Notes under the pieces: model-generated
Databases searched by the model: none
Told to the model about the DNA's origin: nothing
The model's input: only the letters and a program-made list of their open reading frames with translations
Shown here: positions 19,052 to 28,962 of the stretch, in pieces
Numbering within the stretch: position 1 is the stretch's first letter
How the letters are laid out: every line of letters starts with the position of its first letter
Position numbers and translations under genes: made by a program
Source: Eubacterium plexicaudatum ASF492
Lineage (GTDB): Bacteria; Bacillota; Clostridia; Lachnospirales; Lachnospiraceae
Direction: 5' to 3'
Length of the DNA: 64,000 nucleotides
Assembly (NCBI RefSeq): GCF_000364225.2
Contig: NZ_AQFT02000001.1
Span: 620,001-684,000, forward strand

Positions 19052-20032
19052 ATGGAAAAAGAGATGAAAAATAAGCGGATATTTAAGTACGATTTTATAC
19101 GGGTAACAGGGATGCTGGTGATTCTAATTTTCCATTTTAATGTTTCGCTGGCTGCTCATAATATTCCCGGAAAGATACTGTTTGGTATATACAATGCAAA
19201 TGGCTCATATGCAGATATCGGAGTTCCGCTTTTTTTTATTTTATCAGGCGCAACTTTGATGCAATCTGCTCGGAGAGATTTCAAAAGCTTTTATAAAAAG
19301 AGGTTTTTGGCAATTTTTCCTTTGTTTTGGTTAGCGTATTTTATTGTACTTATCTATTATTTTCTGAAATATAAATCCATACATCCGTTTGTTGCACAAC
19401 CGGAACATTGGACGGCGTTATTAACAATAATAGGCATTGATGGGTATTTTGCAGGAGTGCTTCCAACGTTTTATCTTTTGGGAGAATGGTTTTTAGGGTG
19501 TTTATTATTTATGTATCTTTTGTTTCCGCTATTGCAGACAGGTGTAAAGAAATATCCGAAAATAACGGCGTTTCTGGTAATAATGATTTACTTTATTGTT
19601 ATTCATAAATATGTTTTTTTGGAAAGTAAATTTCAGAATATATGGGTTCGATTGCCGGAATTTGTATTTGGTATGTACCTGGCAGAATATTGTGGAAAGG
19701 TGAAAAAGGTGGTTTGCCTGTCTGTTTTAGTTATTACAGTAATGCTGTTGTTTGTTCCTCTTGCGGATCGCTTTTTGATTTATATTGTTACGGTCAGGGG
19801 AATGACCTGTTATCTAACGTGTGATTTTTTAGGAGAACAATTGGAAGGAAAATTATGCTGGTGGCAAAAAAATATATTTGAATGGCTTAGCAGATATTCT
19901 TTTGCCATATATCTTTTACATCATGTCATTTCCGAACAGATTATCAGTAGTTATGATGGTATTGCTTTGTCCAACATTGAATTGGTATTGCTTTTTATTA
20001 TAGTAACACGACTTTACAACTTTTATAGATGA
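19052..20032 (+). CDS. Acyltransferase 3 family membrane protein, 3' end cut off by an IS
   Basis: This is an O-acyltransferase of the membrane acyltransferase-3 family. It shows KYDFIRVTGMLVILIFHFNV, the IGVPLFFILSGATLM segment, GEWFLGCLLFMYLLFPLL and FEWLSRYSFAIYLLHHV, with about ten hydrophobic segments. The native frame runs to GTA at 20003-20005, where the insertion sequence begins. The last nine codons before the stop at 20032 belong to the IS end. If the IS and one 7-bp duplication are removed, the frame continues in frame to TAA at 21586-21588 for about 35 more residues (IMADFSAGWLLAKLE...). The present product may still fold, because only the tail is replaced. Confidence 0.8.
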   Translation: MEKEMKNKRIFKYDFIRVTGMLVILIFHFNVSLAAHNIPGKILFGIYNANGSYADIGVPLFFILSGATLMQSARRDFKSFYKKRFLAIFPLFWLAYFIVLIYYFLKYKSIHPFVAQPEHWTALLTIIGIDGYFAGVLPTFYLLGEWFLGCLLFMYLLFPLLQTGVKKYPKITAFLVIMIYFIVIHKYVFLESKFQNIWVRLPEFVFGMYLAEYCGKVKKVVCLSVLVITVMLLFVPLADRFLIYIVTVRGMTCYLTCDFLGEQLEGKLCWWQKNIFEWLSRYSFAIYLLHHVISEQIISSYDGIALSNIELVLLFIIVTRLYNFYR

Positions 20033-21476
20033 TACCCTTGCTGCCGAATTAACTGTTTTAAGGCATTCATTATTGTTTTGGATTTTATGCTGTTTTCGAT
20101 ATTTTTCACGAAAATGGCATAAAATACCTGCTGGCGAATTTGTCCGCTGAGGGCAAATCTGAATTCCTGCACACTTTCCGTCTGGTATTTTGAAAATGCT
20201 TCGTCCTGATATGGCAGAAGCTTCATTGCGCAATATGTAATGTTGATCAGATTGACCAGCATTTCTATACCTTTACGGCTGCGCACCATGTAGCTGCACA
20301 GTGACCAGAATGTTTTCTGTTCGTAATAACTAACTTCTATGTTCCATCGGAATACATATAGAAGCAATGGCAGAAACTGCATACGATCACTGCCTGTCTG
20401 GTTCAGCGGTGGCTTCTCCTGCCATGCACAGAATATCTCCAGCTGTTCTGGAAAAATGGTGCTAAAAAACAGACGTCTGCTGGTAGATTCTTTTTCCGGC
20501 GACGTCACATATGCCATAACCTTTCTGCTGCCAAAAATATTTGTAAGGACGCTGCGTGCAGCAATATAGTAATCTCCAATTTTTTCAGTGGACAATATAA
20601 AGTCATCATGAATGGAAAGTTTTTTTCCGTGCAGTGCAGGCCGTCCTCTTTTTCCGGTCCGCTGCGGCGGCAGGTCATAAATGGCAGAGTCAGACCTTGC
20701 ATTCCCTATAAGGTCAAGGTTTTCATATTCGTCCACAATAGAAACGAGGTTCTTTTTTACATACCAGCTGTCACACAGGATGATGACATTTTTTCTGTCT
20801 CTGAATTGCGGCATTACCTGGCGGATCATCGATGCAGCCAGTTCCAGTTTGGATTCCTTTTTCTGCCACATACGGTATCCAAGCGGTACGGAAAGATAGT
20901 GAATTTTGCTTTTGTTCCAAACTGGCACGCAGAGCATTACGCTTACAAAACAATGCCCGTTCAGATAGTTTGAGCCATTATGTGCGGCATGGTCAAAGAG
21001 TTTTGAGACATCCTCAAATTTTTTGCCGAATTTAGAGACCATCGTATCATCAATGCAAAGAAAAACAGGCTGCAGCCGGAGTTTTTCCGGTATAAGTTTC
21101 AGCGCTATGCCAGCAGTGGTATTCATAAATTTGGAATAATCAGCTTTTGCATAGGAACATACATAGTAGAATGCATTGAGGGATTTCTCCGTAATCCCTG
21201 CTAAAAAATGCCTGTATAAAGAACGGATAGAATCTGCTGACTCCATAGCCAGTATGGATAATACCAGCAGGAACAGGGTTTCAATCGTAGGCATGGAACA
21301 GGTTTTAAAATAAATATAAAAATAGTGATACAGTCTACCAATTAAATTGTTTTTGTTGTATAATAAGTCTAACGTACAAGGTCACTCTCTTTCGTATTTT
21401 TTAGTGTGCAAACTTATTATACATTAGAAAGTGCCCTGTGCGTTATTTTATTTGCCAAAAACTTGTAAAGTCGTGT
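20006..21476. mobile_element. Complete insertion sequence, DDE type, 7-bp target duplication
   Basis: The ends are inverted repeats: ACACGACTTTACAA at 20006-20019 and its complement TTGTAAAGTCGTGT at 21463-21476. The flanks repeat TATAGTA exactly at 19999-20005 and 21477-21483, which proves insertion. Length is 1471 bp. One transposase gene on the minus strand fills it. The element splits the 3' end of an acyltransferase gene. Confidence 0.9.
20023..21294 (-). CDS. DDE transposase (IS4/IS701-like)
   Basis: This 423-residue transposase has a catalytic region beginning FLCIDDTMVSKFGKKFEDVSKLFDH, then NGHCFVSVMLCVP, the second acidic block NVIILCDSWYVKKNLV, and a C-terminal FRWNIEVSYYEQKTFWSLCSYMV that would hold the catalytic Glu. 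The layout fits the IS4/IS701 group. I cannot settle the family, since IS701 elements usually make a 4-bp duplication and this one made 7. The stop codon lies 20 bases inside the left end. The frame is intact, so the element could be active. Confidence 0.8.
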   Translation of the reverse strand: MPTIETLFLLVLSILAMESADSIRSLYRHFLAGITEKSLNAFYYVCSYAKADYSKFMNTTAGIALKLIPEKLRLQPVFLCIDDTMVSKFGKKFEDVSKLFDHAAHNGSNYLNGHCFVSVMLCVPVWNKSKIHYLSVPLGYRMWQKKESKLELAASMIRQVMPQFRDRKNVIILCDSWYVKKNLVSIVDEYENLDLIGNARSDSAIYDLPPQRTGKRGRPALHGKKLSIHDDFILSTEKIGDYYIAARSVLTNIFGSRKVMAYVTSPEKESTSRRLFFSTIFPEQLEIFCAWQEKPPLNQTGSDRMQFLPLLLYVFRWNIEVSYYEQKTFWSLCSYMVRSRKGIEMLVNLINITYCAMKLLPYQDEAFSKYQTESVQEFRFALSGQIRQQVFYAIFVKNIENSIKSKTIMNALKQLIRQQGYHL

Positions 21477-21588
21477 TATAGTAATTATGGCTGACTTTTC
21501 AGCAGGCTGGCTGCTTGCGAAATTAGAATCTTGTGTAAGGAAGAAATTGTGTTTTGTAATCAGACATGAAAAAAATGCTATTTCATAA
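21477..21588 (+). pseudogene. Severed 3' end of the acyltransferase gene
   Basis: Directly after the right end of the IS the second copy of TATAGTA is followed by an open frame of 35 codons (21484-21588) coding IMADFSAGWLLAKLESCV and a basic tail. It is in phase with the acyltransferase frame once the IS and one duplication are removed. The hydrophobic-then-basic pattern fits the end of the last membrane segment of that family. It has no start of its own. Confidence 0.75.
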
Positions 21589-21615
21589 AAGATACAGAAC
21601 AATATGGAGGGAGCA

Positions 21616-22608
21616 ATGCAAGTAGAAAAAGCAATTTTATACATAATTATACCTTGTTATAATGAAGAAGCGGTTTTGCCTATCACGAGTAAGATGTTTT
21701 TAAAAAAGCTTCAATTTCTGATTCGGACGGGTCAGGTAAAGGAAGAAAGTCGGATTTTATTTGTAGATGACGGAAGCAAAGACCATACATGGGATATTAT
21801 ATATGAATTAGCGAAAGAAAATAAATATTATATTGGAATTGCACAAAGTCGCAATAGGGGACATCAAAATGCTGTATTAGCCGGATTAATGGAAGCTAAA
21901 GATTTTTGTGATATTACAATTAGTATTGATTGTGACGGGCAAGATGATTTGAATGCGATGGATGCCATGCTTGAAGAATATTATCATGGGTATGACATAG
22001 TATACGGTGTCAGGGCAGAACGGAAAACGGATACATTTTTTAAACGTTTTACAGCAGAATTTTTTTACAGACTTCTAAATAAGATGGGTGCTGAAGTCAT
22101 TTATAATCATGCTGATTACAGGTTAGTGTCATCCAAAGTTCTCCAAAATTTTTCGGATTTTAAAGAGGTAAATTTATTTTTACGAGGGATGTTTCCATTA
22201 GTTGGGTTTAGAAGTACCTGTGTATTTTATGAACGGCAGGAACGGATTGCAGGAGATTCACATTATACTATATCGAAAATGTTGACTCTGGCGTTTGATG
22301 GAATTACAAGTCTTAGTGTTAAACCGGTTCATATCATAACGGAAATGGGGATATTTTTAGCGATCATGAGTTTTTGTATTGTTATATGGTCTATCGTACA
22401 ATATGTGATGGGTGAGACAGTTGCCGGATGGACAAGTATGACAAGCGTTATTTGCTTTATAGGAGGCATTCAGCTGATATGTTTGGGTGTTTTGGGTGAG
22501 TATATAGGCAAAATATATTTAGAGGTCAAAGCCAGACCACGTTATATTATCAGTAATAGAACATATGAGGCAGAAAGACTAAACATAGAAGAGAATAAGG
22601 AACAATAA
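21616..22608 (+). CDS. GtrB/DPM1-type polyprenyl-phosphate glycosyltransferase
   Basis: This enzyme of about 330 residues loads a sugar onto polyprenyl phosphate. It shows YIIIPCYNEEAVLP, FVDDGSKDHTWDII, SIDCDGQDDLNAMDAML, NHADYRLVSSKVLQ, and two C-terminal transmembrane segments around MGIFLAIMSFCIVIW and SVICFIGGIQLICLGVLGEYIG. It is intact, and it parallels the broken gene at 5609. The start at 21616 is chosen because GGAGGG lies just ahead (21606-21611). An ATG at 21604 overlaps that ribosome site and is unlikely. It is followed by two large membrane proteins, forming a second Gtr-like module. Confidence 0.88.
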   Translation: MQVEKAILYIIIPCYNEEAVLPITSKMFLKKLQFLIRTGQVKEESRILFVDDGSKDHTWDIIYELAKENKYYIGIAQSRNRGHQNAVLAGLMEAKDFCDITISIDCDGQDDLNAMDAMLEEYYHGYDIVYGVRAERKTDTFFKRFTAEFFYRLLNKMGAEVIYNHADYRLVSSKVLQNFSDFKEVNLFLRGMFPLVGFRSTCVFYERQERIAGDSHYTISKMLTLAFDGITSLSVKPVHIITEMGIFLAIMSFCIVIWSIVQYVMGETVAGWTSMTSVICFIGGIQLICLGVLGEYIGKIYLEVKARPRYIISNRTYEAERLNIEENKEQ

Positions 22609-22619
22609 AGGGATTTGGA

Positions 22620-24497
22620 ATGTTTATGATGAAAAAGGTGAAAAAAGGCTGGTGTTTTTTTATAACAGGTTTTGGATTGGTAGTTGGAATCATAAGTTCC
22701 TTTTATGAACACAATAAAATTTTAGGTGTGCTGATTTGTGTTGGAATAATGTTTTTGTTTTATTTTTTGTTTATTTGGTTTTAAAAGAAACCAGACAAAC
22801 AGCTAGAATGAAATCATGGAAAAGAACGCAAAAGGTTATTATGGCGGTTCTTTACTTTCTTTCAAATATTTTAATACTTTCTGTATTATTAAAAGAAAGA
22901 TATATTCGGTTTTGGGATTTTGGAGGGTATTGGGGTGTTGCAATCGAAATTAGTGATCTTATCTTTCAACAGCCGATTCAGACACTGCAAAATCTATATT
23001 ATAGTATAAACGCAGACGAATATAATCAGCTTATACCATGTATTTTGGCGTTGCCATTAAGAGTTTTAGGCAAAGATTTCCCAATGTATGCTTTGATTAT
23101 ATACAATATGTTTATAAGTTTTACTTATATAGCAATTTTGGGATGTGTGGAAAGTCTCATTACATTGATTGACTGTAATGTAAAGCCATGCATAAGCGCA
23201 TTATTTGCAGCTATTATTATGATACCGGTTTTTTATTTGCCTGTTTTATTAGGATACTTGGATGCGTTTGCACTATTAAATTTATCACTTAGTTATCTTA
23301 TAGTATGTAATTTTCTTTTGCCAAAGTGGAGGTGAAAAAAGATGTTTTGCTGGCAGTTTCGCTATTGCTGAGTATGCTTGGAAGAAGGTACTTTTTATTT
23401 GCGGTTCTTGGTGTAGGCATAGGCGTTATTCTTATGTGTATCTGGCAGTTCCTGCTTGCATCATCAGAAAATAAAAAGAGTTTTTATTCAATGTAATGAA
23501 AAATGGAATTGTGATTATTGGTACGATGTTGATTCCATTATTAGTTTTTTTTCGGGGATTTTTGATCAATAGTTCAAAAGGCACAATTTTCGTTGCGTAT
23601 TCTGCTTATCAAAGTGGTGGAATGATTCACAATTATCAACGATTGGTAGTGTATTATGGAGCGATTATTTTATTCATAGCTGTTATAGGCGTCATGTACT
23701 GCCTGAGAAGAAAAAAAGGATTATCTATTGGCATATTTTTATTAAGTTCATTTTGTATATCTACATACCTATTTTACAAAGTGCAAAGTATGGGAAATCA
23801 TCACTATTATATAACGATTGTGCCGATTATGATCTTTGCATGCGCAGGGGGATATGCAATATATCGTGCCAGTTATGGAATACATATTTTCAAATGTGCA
23901 ATGTGTTTGATAGCATTTAATTTTATACAGTCGGTGATCTATGTGAATCCTGTGGTGAACCTGGGAAGTTTATTTACAAACCAGCGCATAGCGCCTCTAA
24001 TACGTGATGACATACCTCAAATACAACGAATGGTTAATGATATAGATGAATTGGCGGAAGAAGGAAAAACGGTGTATATTCTTTCGAGTTCCACGATTTT
24101 AAATGATGATTTAGTCAGAAAGGCATATATGCCAGATAAACTGTTAGCAGTCCAAAATGTGTATGTTTCCAGTCATGTGGATTTAAGGGACGGATTTTCC
24201 AGAGATTTTTTGAATGCAGATGTTATCTTAATTGCAGATCCTGTGCAATATCATTTGGGAGAAGAATCACAGCGAGTAATCGGTCTATTAGCTGAAGAAT
24301 TTATTGAGGGCAGAGAATTAAGCAGTCATTATAGTTATATCAAAGATTATGCCTTGGAAGGTAATGTAACTGTTTCTATGTATGAAAAAAACAGGGAATT
24401 TACGGAAACAGATTGCGAGTATTTGAGAAACATGTTTGATATGTTTTACAGTGATTATCCTGATCTGTTTCATAATAGAATTTATAGGGATCATTAA
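22620..24497 (+). CDS. Large multi-pass membrane protein, possible GT-C glycosyltransferase (three frameshifts)
   Basis: The reconstructed protein has about 626 residues and many hydrophobic segments. After two membrane spans comes a loop with RFWDFGGYWGVAIEISDL, an acidic aromatic loop of the kind seen in GT-C enzymes, and NQLIPCILALPLRVLGKDFPMY. A soluble C-terminal part of about 190 residues follows, with IDELAEEGKTVYILSSS. The frame breaks at T6 22763-22768, A3 23323-23325 and T5 23481-23485. One base added at each gives YFFVYLVLKET, LLPKVEVKKDV and KSFLFNVMKNG. It starts 11 bases after the GtrB-type gene. Role in transferring the lipid-linked sugar is inferred from position and topology. 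Confidence 0.6.
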
Positions 24498-24520
24498 GTA
24501 TGGAAAGAAAGGATTGTTAG

Positions 24521-25713
24521 ATGATACGTACATTGTCTTTAGATAAGGAAAAAGGATGATGCTGGCATTCTGGCTGGTTGTATTTATTATGATAGCTTCC
24601 AGACAGTTTGTTGTATTGGGAAATACCTATTTAATGGGAGAAGACGCAAGCTGCTTTTTGAACAGAGTGTTGGAAAAAGGGTTATTTTCTGTTTTTATAC
24701 CAAATACAGGATATATACAGATCATTCCACAGTTTGTGACCTGGGTTTCATTGATGATGAGCAGACTTTTAGGACAGGGTATACAGTTAGTGCCTTATTT
24801 CATGATGTTTACAGCGTTAGCAATAGAAACGGTTTTTGTGGCTAAAATTTGTTCTAAAGATTTTAGATGGTTTGTAGAAAGTGATCTATATAGATTTGGG
24901 ATCGCGCTTGCAGCGGTGCTGCTAACGAGCGATAAAGCATTTGAAGTATGGCATAATATTACGTGTTGGCAATGGTGGAGCGGATTTTATATTATGCTGA
25001 TAGGTATGAAATTATTGCATGATAGGAATTTATCAGTAAAAAACACGGAATTGGCAGCTTTAATATTAATCGGATTGTCAACGCCACTTGCTGTAATAAC
25101 TGTGTGCATCTTTTCGTATATTATTTCCATTAAAGCTATAAAAAAACAGTATCGTAGGGACAATATCAGAAATGACGTGACAAAATACATGTGTGTATTG
25201 ATTCCGTGTGGAATACAAGGAGTTTTTACTTTTTTAGATAAACGGACAGATACAGGGGTTTCTATACTCAGTAATTTTTTTCAGCAGCAAAGTCAACTGT
25301 GGCATCAATTCCGGCGTCTGTACTGTATCCCGATTATTTGAATCAACTATATCAAAGAAGTGATACAGATGGTCATGCGGTTTATGTTGTGCTTGCACTT
25401 GGATTTTTAGTATGGATGCTGTTATTTGTGGTGTATTTGAAGAATAAAAAGGTTCATATGTGTACCGGCTGACAGAAAAAATGCCGAGGTTAATTTTGTT
25501 TTTTCTGATGACTGGCAAAATACGTTATCGAAACAGGTTTTAGGTGAACATGAATATATTAATATAAAAGGGTGGTGTGTGGACGGTACAAATGAGTCGA
25601 ATCCGTCCGATGTTGTAATCGGGTTAAATGATCATTATAGAGATTACAGAGCCTTAAAAACCGTATTAATAAAAGAGATAGGAGACTATCTCTTTTTCTG
25701 CAGTATTAAATAG
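24521..25713 (+). CDS. Multi-pass membrane protein with small C-terminal domain, possible GT-C (four frameshifts)
   Basis: ATG 24521 follows GAAAGAAAGGA. The reconstructed protein begins MIRTLSLDKEKRMMLAFWLVV, then has a loop GNTYLMGEDASCFLNRVLEKG and about eight hydrophobic segments. A short soluble C-terminal domain contains EYINIKGWCVDGTNESNPSDVV. That last domain resembles the tail of the protein at 3825 (VELTGWAAKKEDDAENNSYYV), so the two are likely related. Breaks fit one-base losses at A5 24549-24553, T7 25275-25281, A5 25446-25450 and A6 25476-25481. The true end is uncertain: TAG at 25711-25713, or TGA at 25743-25745 after one more shift. It completes the second Gtr-like module. Confidence 0.5.
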
Positions 25714-26205
25714 GGGAAAATCATGGAATGGCTTGTTATAGATGAAAATATTTGAATTATCTAAGAAATAGAGAGTAGAATATCTAAATCAGATTATGGA
25801 AATAATAAGCATAAGCCTTTTTTTGCGTACTGTTTGAAACAGATTATTTTATTATGTTACACAAATATCGCATCCTAAACAGTAGCATTTGTCTATGAAG
25901 GAAATATAGATTTTAAGGATATGGAGAAACTGGCGTTGCAATATGGTGCAGAAAATACATAGTGTATTACATATGAAAAGTGAGCAGATAGGGCAGTGCA
26001 TCCATTGAGGAAATATCTTTGCCATATCATTGATCCACTTTGAAAATTCCGTTTATTCGTGGCTTTGGGGTAGTGTTTTATTGAGCGCAAAAGTATATCC
26101 GGCAGTAATTGTAATCAATGGCATATGGAAGATTATACGCTCTTGTAACGGCCAGATCACTTTTCTCATATAACATTTTCGTTTTTGTTGTATTTCTGTT
26201 ATACG
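25714..26205. other. Gene-free stretch with protein-like fragments
   Basis: No intact gene is visible. Short stretches read like worn coding sequence, for example AFVYEGNIDFKDMEKLALQYGAEN near 25886-25957 and FENSVYSWLWGSVLLSAKVYPAV near 26040-26110. They end in stops and share no frame. The region separates the polysaccharide locus from the next operon. Confidence 0.5.
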
Positions 26206-26234
26206 TTGCACGTAGTTCATACGTATGTTATAAT
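26206..26234 (+). promoter_or_regulatory. Probable sigma-A promoter
   Basis: TTGCAC (26206-26211), a 17-base spacer and a perfect TATAAT (26229-26234) lie 45 bases before the ATG of the following membrane-protein gene. The -35 box is weak (3 of 6). Confidence 0.55.
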
Positions 26235-26278
26235 TAGATCAAAAATTAGAACTATTATACCGAAAGGAAAACATACAT

Positions 26279-27670
26279 ATGGATAGCATACAAATTATAA
26301 TAAAAAATATAGGGTTGTTATTTTTGGCATTATTATTGTGTTATGTCTGAAAAACGCGAATAAAAGTAATTTATCAACGGTACTGGAATTGTTTTCCTTT
26401 ATTCTAGCTTTCGGGTGCAATGCAATTATTGTCAAACCGGAGGAAAAATATAAGAAAATTGTAAATGGCGTAACTGCTCTTCCGGTGATGTATTCTTTGT
26501 TTTGCTTATTTAACGTTGATTTTGTGTATGCAGCGTTGGAAATTTTGTATAACTATCCTGCAGGAGTTGTTGCTTATATTGAATTGGTAGCAGTATTACC
26601 GCCGCTTTTGGCTTATATAGAAAAAAGAAATGTGAATTTGACGCCGATGACAGTTATATGAAATGGAACTTGATTTTTAATTTGGCTGGAACAATAGGTC
26701 CTTTGGTAATGTTTTATATTGCACGATCGGTTATTCCTGATTTTCAGGTGCTTAGAGATATGGAACTGGAAGCGCTTGTATGTTTGTTCGTGCCGGTATG
26801 TGCGGCATTTGTATTCTTATATCAACGGGAAGAACAGCAGCAGAGTGAGGATGTAAGGGATCATGATCCGTCCATACGCTGGATAAATCAGATTATAAAT
26901 ATGCTGCATTTGTTTAATACGTACTTATTGGCAATTATTTCTTCTATTTATGTTATTATGTATACGATGTATTGCAGGATACATAATATACAATTGGAGA
27001 TCCACTTTTATTATTTTGTGTTTCTTCAGCTGACACTCCTGTTTTTTTACTTATTGGCATTGAAGCCAAATGAGTATTTATTTTTATAATGCTTGTTGAT
27101 GTCCCTGCCATATTGCTGTCAAGTATTTATTGGCTGTCGTGGTTTAAATTAACGGATTCACTGATTCTGGGCGAACTTGTTTTCATTATAATGAATGTGA
27201 CTCTTTTTACGGTGTTAATCATGTTCAGGGATAAAATACTGATAAAATCGGATACGGGACCGGATGAGGGGTACAAAAAATATTCAAATGCGGGAGAACA
27301 TCTATATGGGTCAGAAATAAAAGCGGTATTTATTTTATATCTGCTGTTTTTGTGGTATTAGCATATGGCTTTCTCTGGTTATTTCCTATGACGACACAAC
27401 GGGTTGCAGCTCTTGAAGCGGAAAAATATGTCCGAGAAATATGTGTGGATACGGAATTTAATACGGAAAAATTAATTGAAAATATGCGAAAAAAGAAATG
27501 TATGACAGCAGTAACGACGATTATAATAAAAATGATTATATGGATTATATAAATGACAGATTTCACGATGAACTGATCGAAAAGAATATTCTTGAAGGGC
27601 ATAAAAAATTCTGAAATTTGAAGAACTTACGGAATGGTATGATCGGCAGGTGAAAGAGCAGGAAAAATGA
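26279..27670 (+). CDS. Unrecognised multi-pass membrane protein (six frameshifts)
   Basis: I do not recognise this family. The start is ATG 26279, after CGAAAGGAAAAC. Joining the frames at T5 26321-26325, A6 26621-26626, T5 27081-27085, T5 27347-27351, A6 27489-27494 and A6 27603-27608 yields one protein of about 465 residues. It would have roughly ten hydrophobic segments (EKYKKIVNGVTALPVMYSLF, FNLAGTIGPLVMFYIARSV, FFIMLVDVPAILLSSIYWL) and a charged C-terminal tail of about 90 residues ending in RQVKEQEK. Each join keeps a membrane segment or a charged helix uninterrupted, which supports the reconstruction. A terminator directly follows its TGA. Role unknown. Confidence 0.55.
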
Positions 27671-27703
27671 AAAACATCTGCGCAGTTTGTGCAGATGTTT
27701 TTT
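27671..27703. terminator. Intrinsic terminator between convergent genes
   Basis: AAAACATCTGC (27671-27681), a 9-base loop and GCAGATGTTTTTT (27691-27703) form an 11-bp stem with A and T tails on both sides. It can stop transcription from either direction and sits between two genes that end towards each other. Confidence 0.85.
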
Positions 27704-27713
27704 CCGGGTTCTG

Positions 27714-28720
27714 TCAGGGCGTACGTTTGTTTTTTGTGTATAGCAGTAAAAATAATGCAAATACCAGAATGCAGCAGCCGGATAAAAGCTGCATTTTTAA
27801 ATCTGCTTCAAAACTGTCTGACCATAAGTTGTATACCAGATTGACAATCGAAAAAAACTGAACATAAGAGGAGCGGCATACTGACTTAGCCAGGATGATT
27901 TCGTTGTCTTATTTCGGATCAAATAACTGAAAAACCAGACTATGCATAAAGCTGTGATGGTATTAAACAAAAGTAATACGACCTCATGTTTTGCGTTTTT
28001 CAGAACAATTGGAGAAAAACCGCATGAAATGAGAAACAGCAGTGCATATAACAAGGTCCAGGTCGGATAAACTTCCAGGGCGGTATTTTTAAAAGGTGTT
28101 TTGTCCGTGAATCGAAGTACAAGTACACTCAACAGAACGGAGGCGGAGAATACTACGACAAACAGATGCACTTTGTTCAAACTGTTTACAACAAACATAG
28201 GAGTCTCTACATTATAATTAATGCAATTTAAAAATGCTCCCATAAAACTAAAACGTAAATAAATTTCAAAAAATGCCCGGTGTGATTTTAATATGGATAA
28301 AATAATTTCTTCATTATTAAATTTTGATAAATGAGAGATAAGCGAACATACGATTAAAGCCCCGAAGAAATTGGGCAGGGCATTTTTGCATAGTTCTTTT
28401 ACGAGACCTCTTGCGTCCAAAAAAGTGATTTCATTTGCAATCACACCGAAAACAAACGGACTGAGGGCAATTGCAATAAAAACAGAATATACAAGGAGTT
28501 TGTTTATGTTCATAAATTTTTTTACAAATGTTTCCGGTTGCTTTTCGGTACATGAGATGGCGCATATGCTGAAAATGGAAGTAAAGGTGATAGACAGGAA
28601 AGTCAGCAGGACGCTGTTTGTTATAAAAGCACAAAGAGCAGCGAATACTTCACATCCGAGCAAAAATATGATATTCCATAAGACCTGGTGGCTGTTGGTA
28701 TCTGATATATTTTTTTTCAT
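27714..28720 (-). CDS. Unrecognised multi-pass membrane protein (frameshifted near end)
   Basis: No family is recognised. The minus-strand start at 28720 gives about nine hydrophobic segments, for example VLWNIIFLLGCEVFAALCAF and VHLFVVVFSASVLLSVLVL. The frame as it stands ends at 27797 in a short polar run. Adding one A to the A7 run at 27851-27857 (T on the coding strand) instead reads FSFFSIVNLVYNLWSDSF, then a last membrane segment CCILVFALFLLLYTKNK, ending at 27714, just beyond the terminator arm. About 335 residues result. It is convergent with the other unknown membrane gene. No partner is evident. Confidence 0.6.
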
Positions 28721-28868
28721 ATTGCATCATTCACTTTCATAATAGAATTAACTATTTACAGTATAATAGCCAGACCCACAAAAGTCAATGATCAACAGCC
28801 AGCCCCCACACATTATCCGCAAATAATATTTTTCCGAAAAAGTGCTGGTAATTTAAAAAGCACTGTGT

Positions 28869-28874
28869 TATAAT
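28869..28874 (+). promoter_or_regulatory. Probable -10 box upstream of tig
   Basis: A perfect TATAAT lies about 90 bases before the trigger factor ATG. The hexamer 17 bases upstream (TGGTAA, 28846-28851) is a poor -35 box, so the promoter call rests mainly on the -10 box and position. An untranslated leader with short inverted repeats follows. Confidence 0.4.
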
Positions 28875-28962
28875 CTATAAATGACTGTAAATAGCTGGAA
28901 TAACAGCTGGAGAAACTGCACACGGTGCGTTTCTTACAAGCTTTAAGGAGGAAATAAAAAGA

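Noticed and set aside
20339-21035. Several + strand open frames inside the IS at 20006
   Set aside because: They are complementary shadows of the intact transposase and have no ribosome sites.
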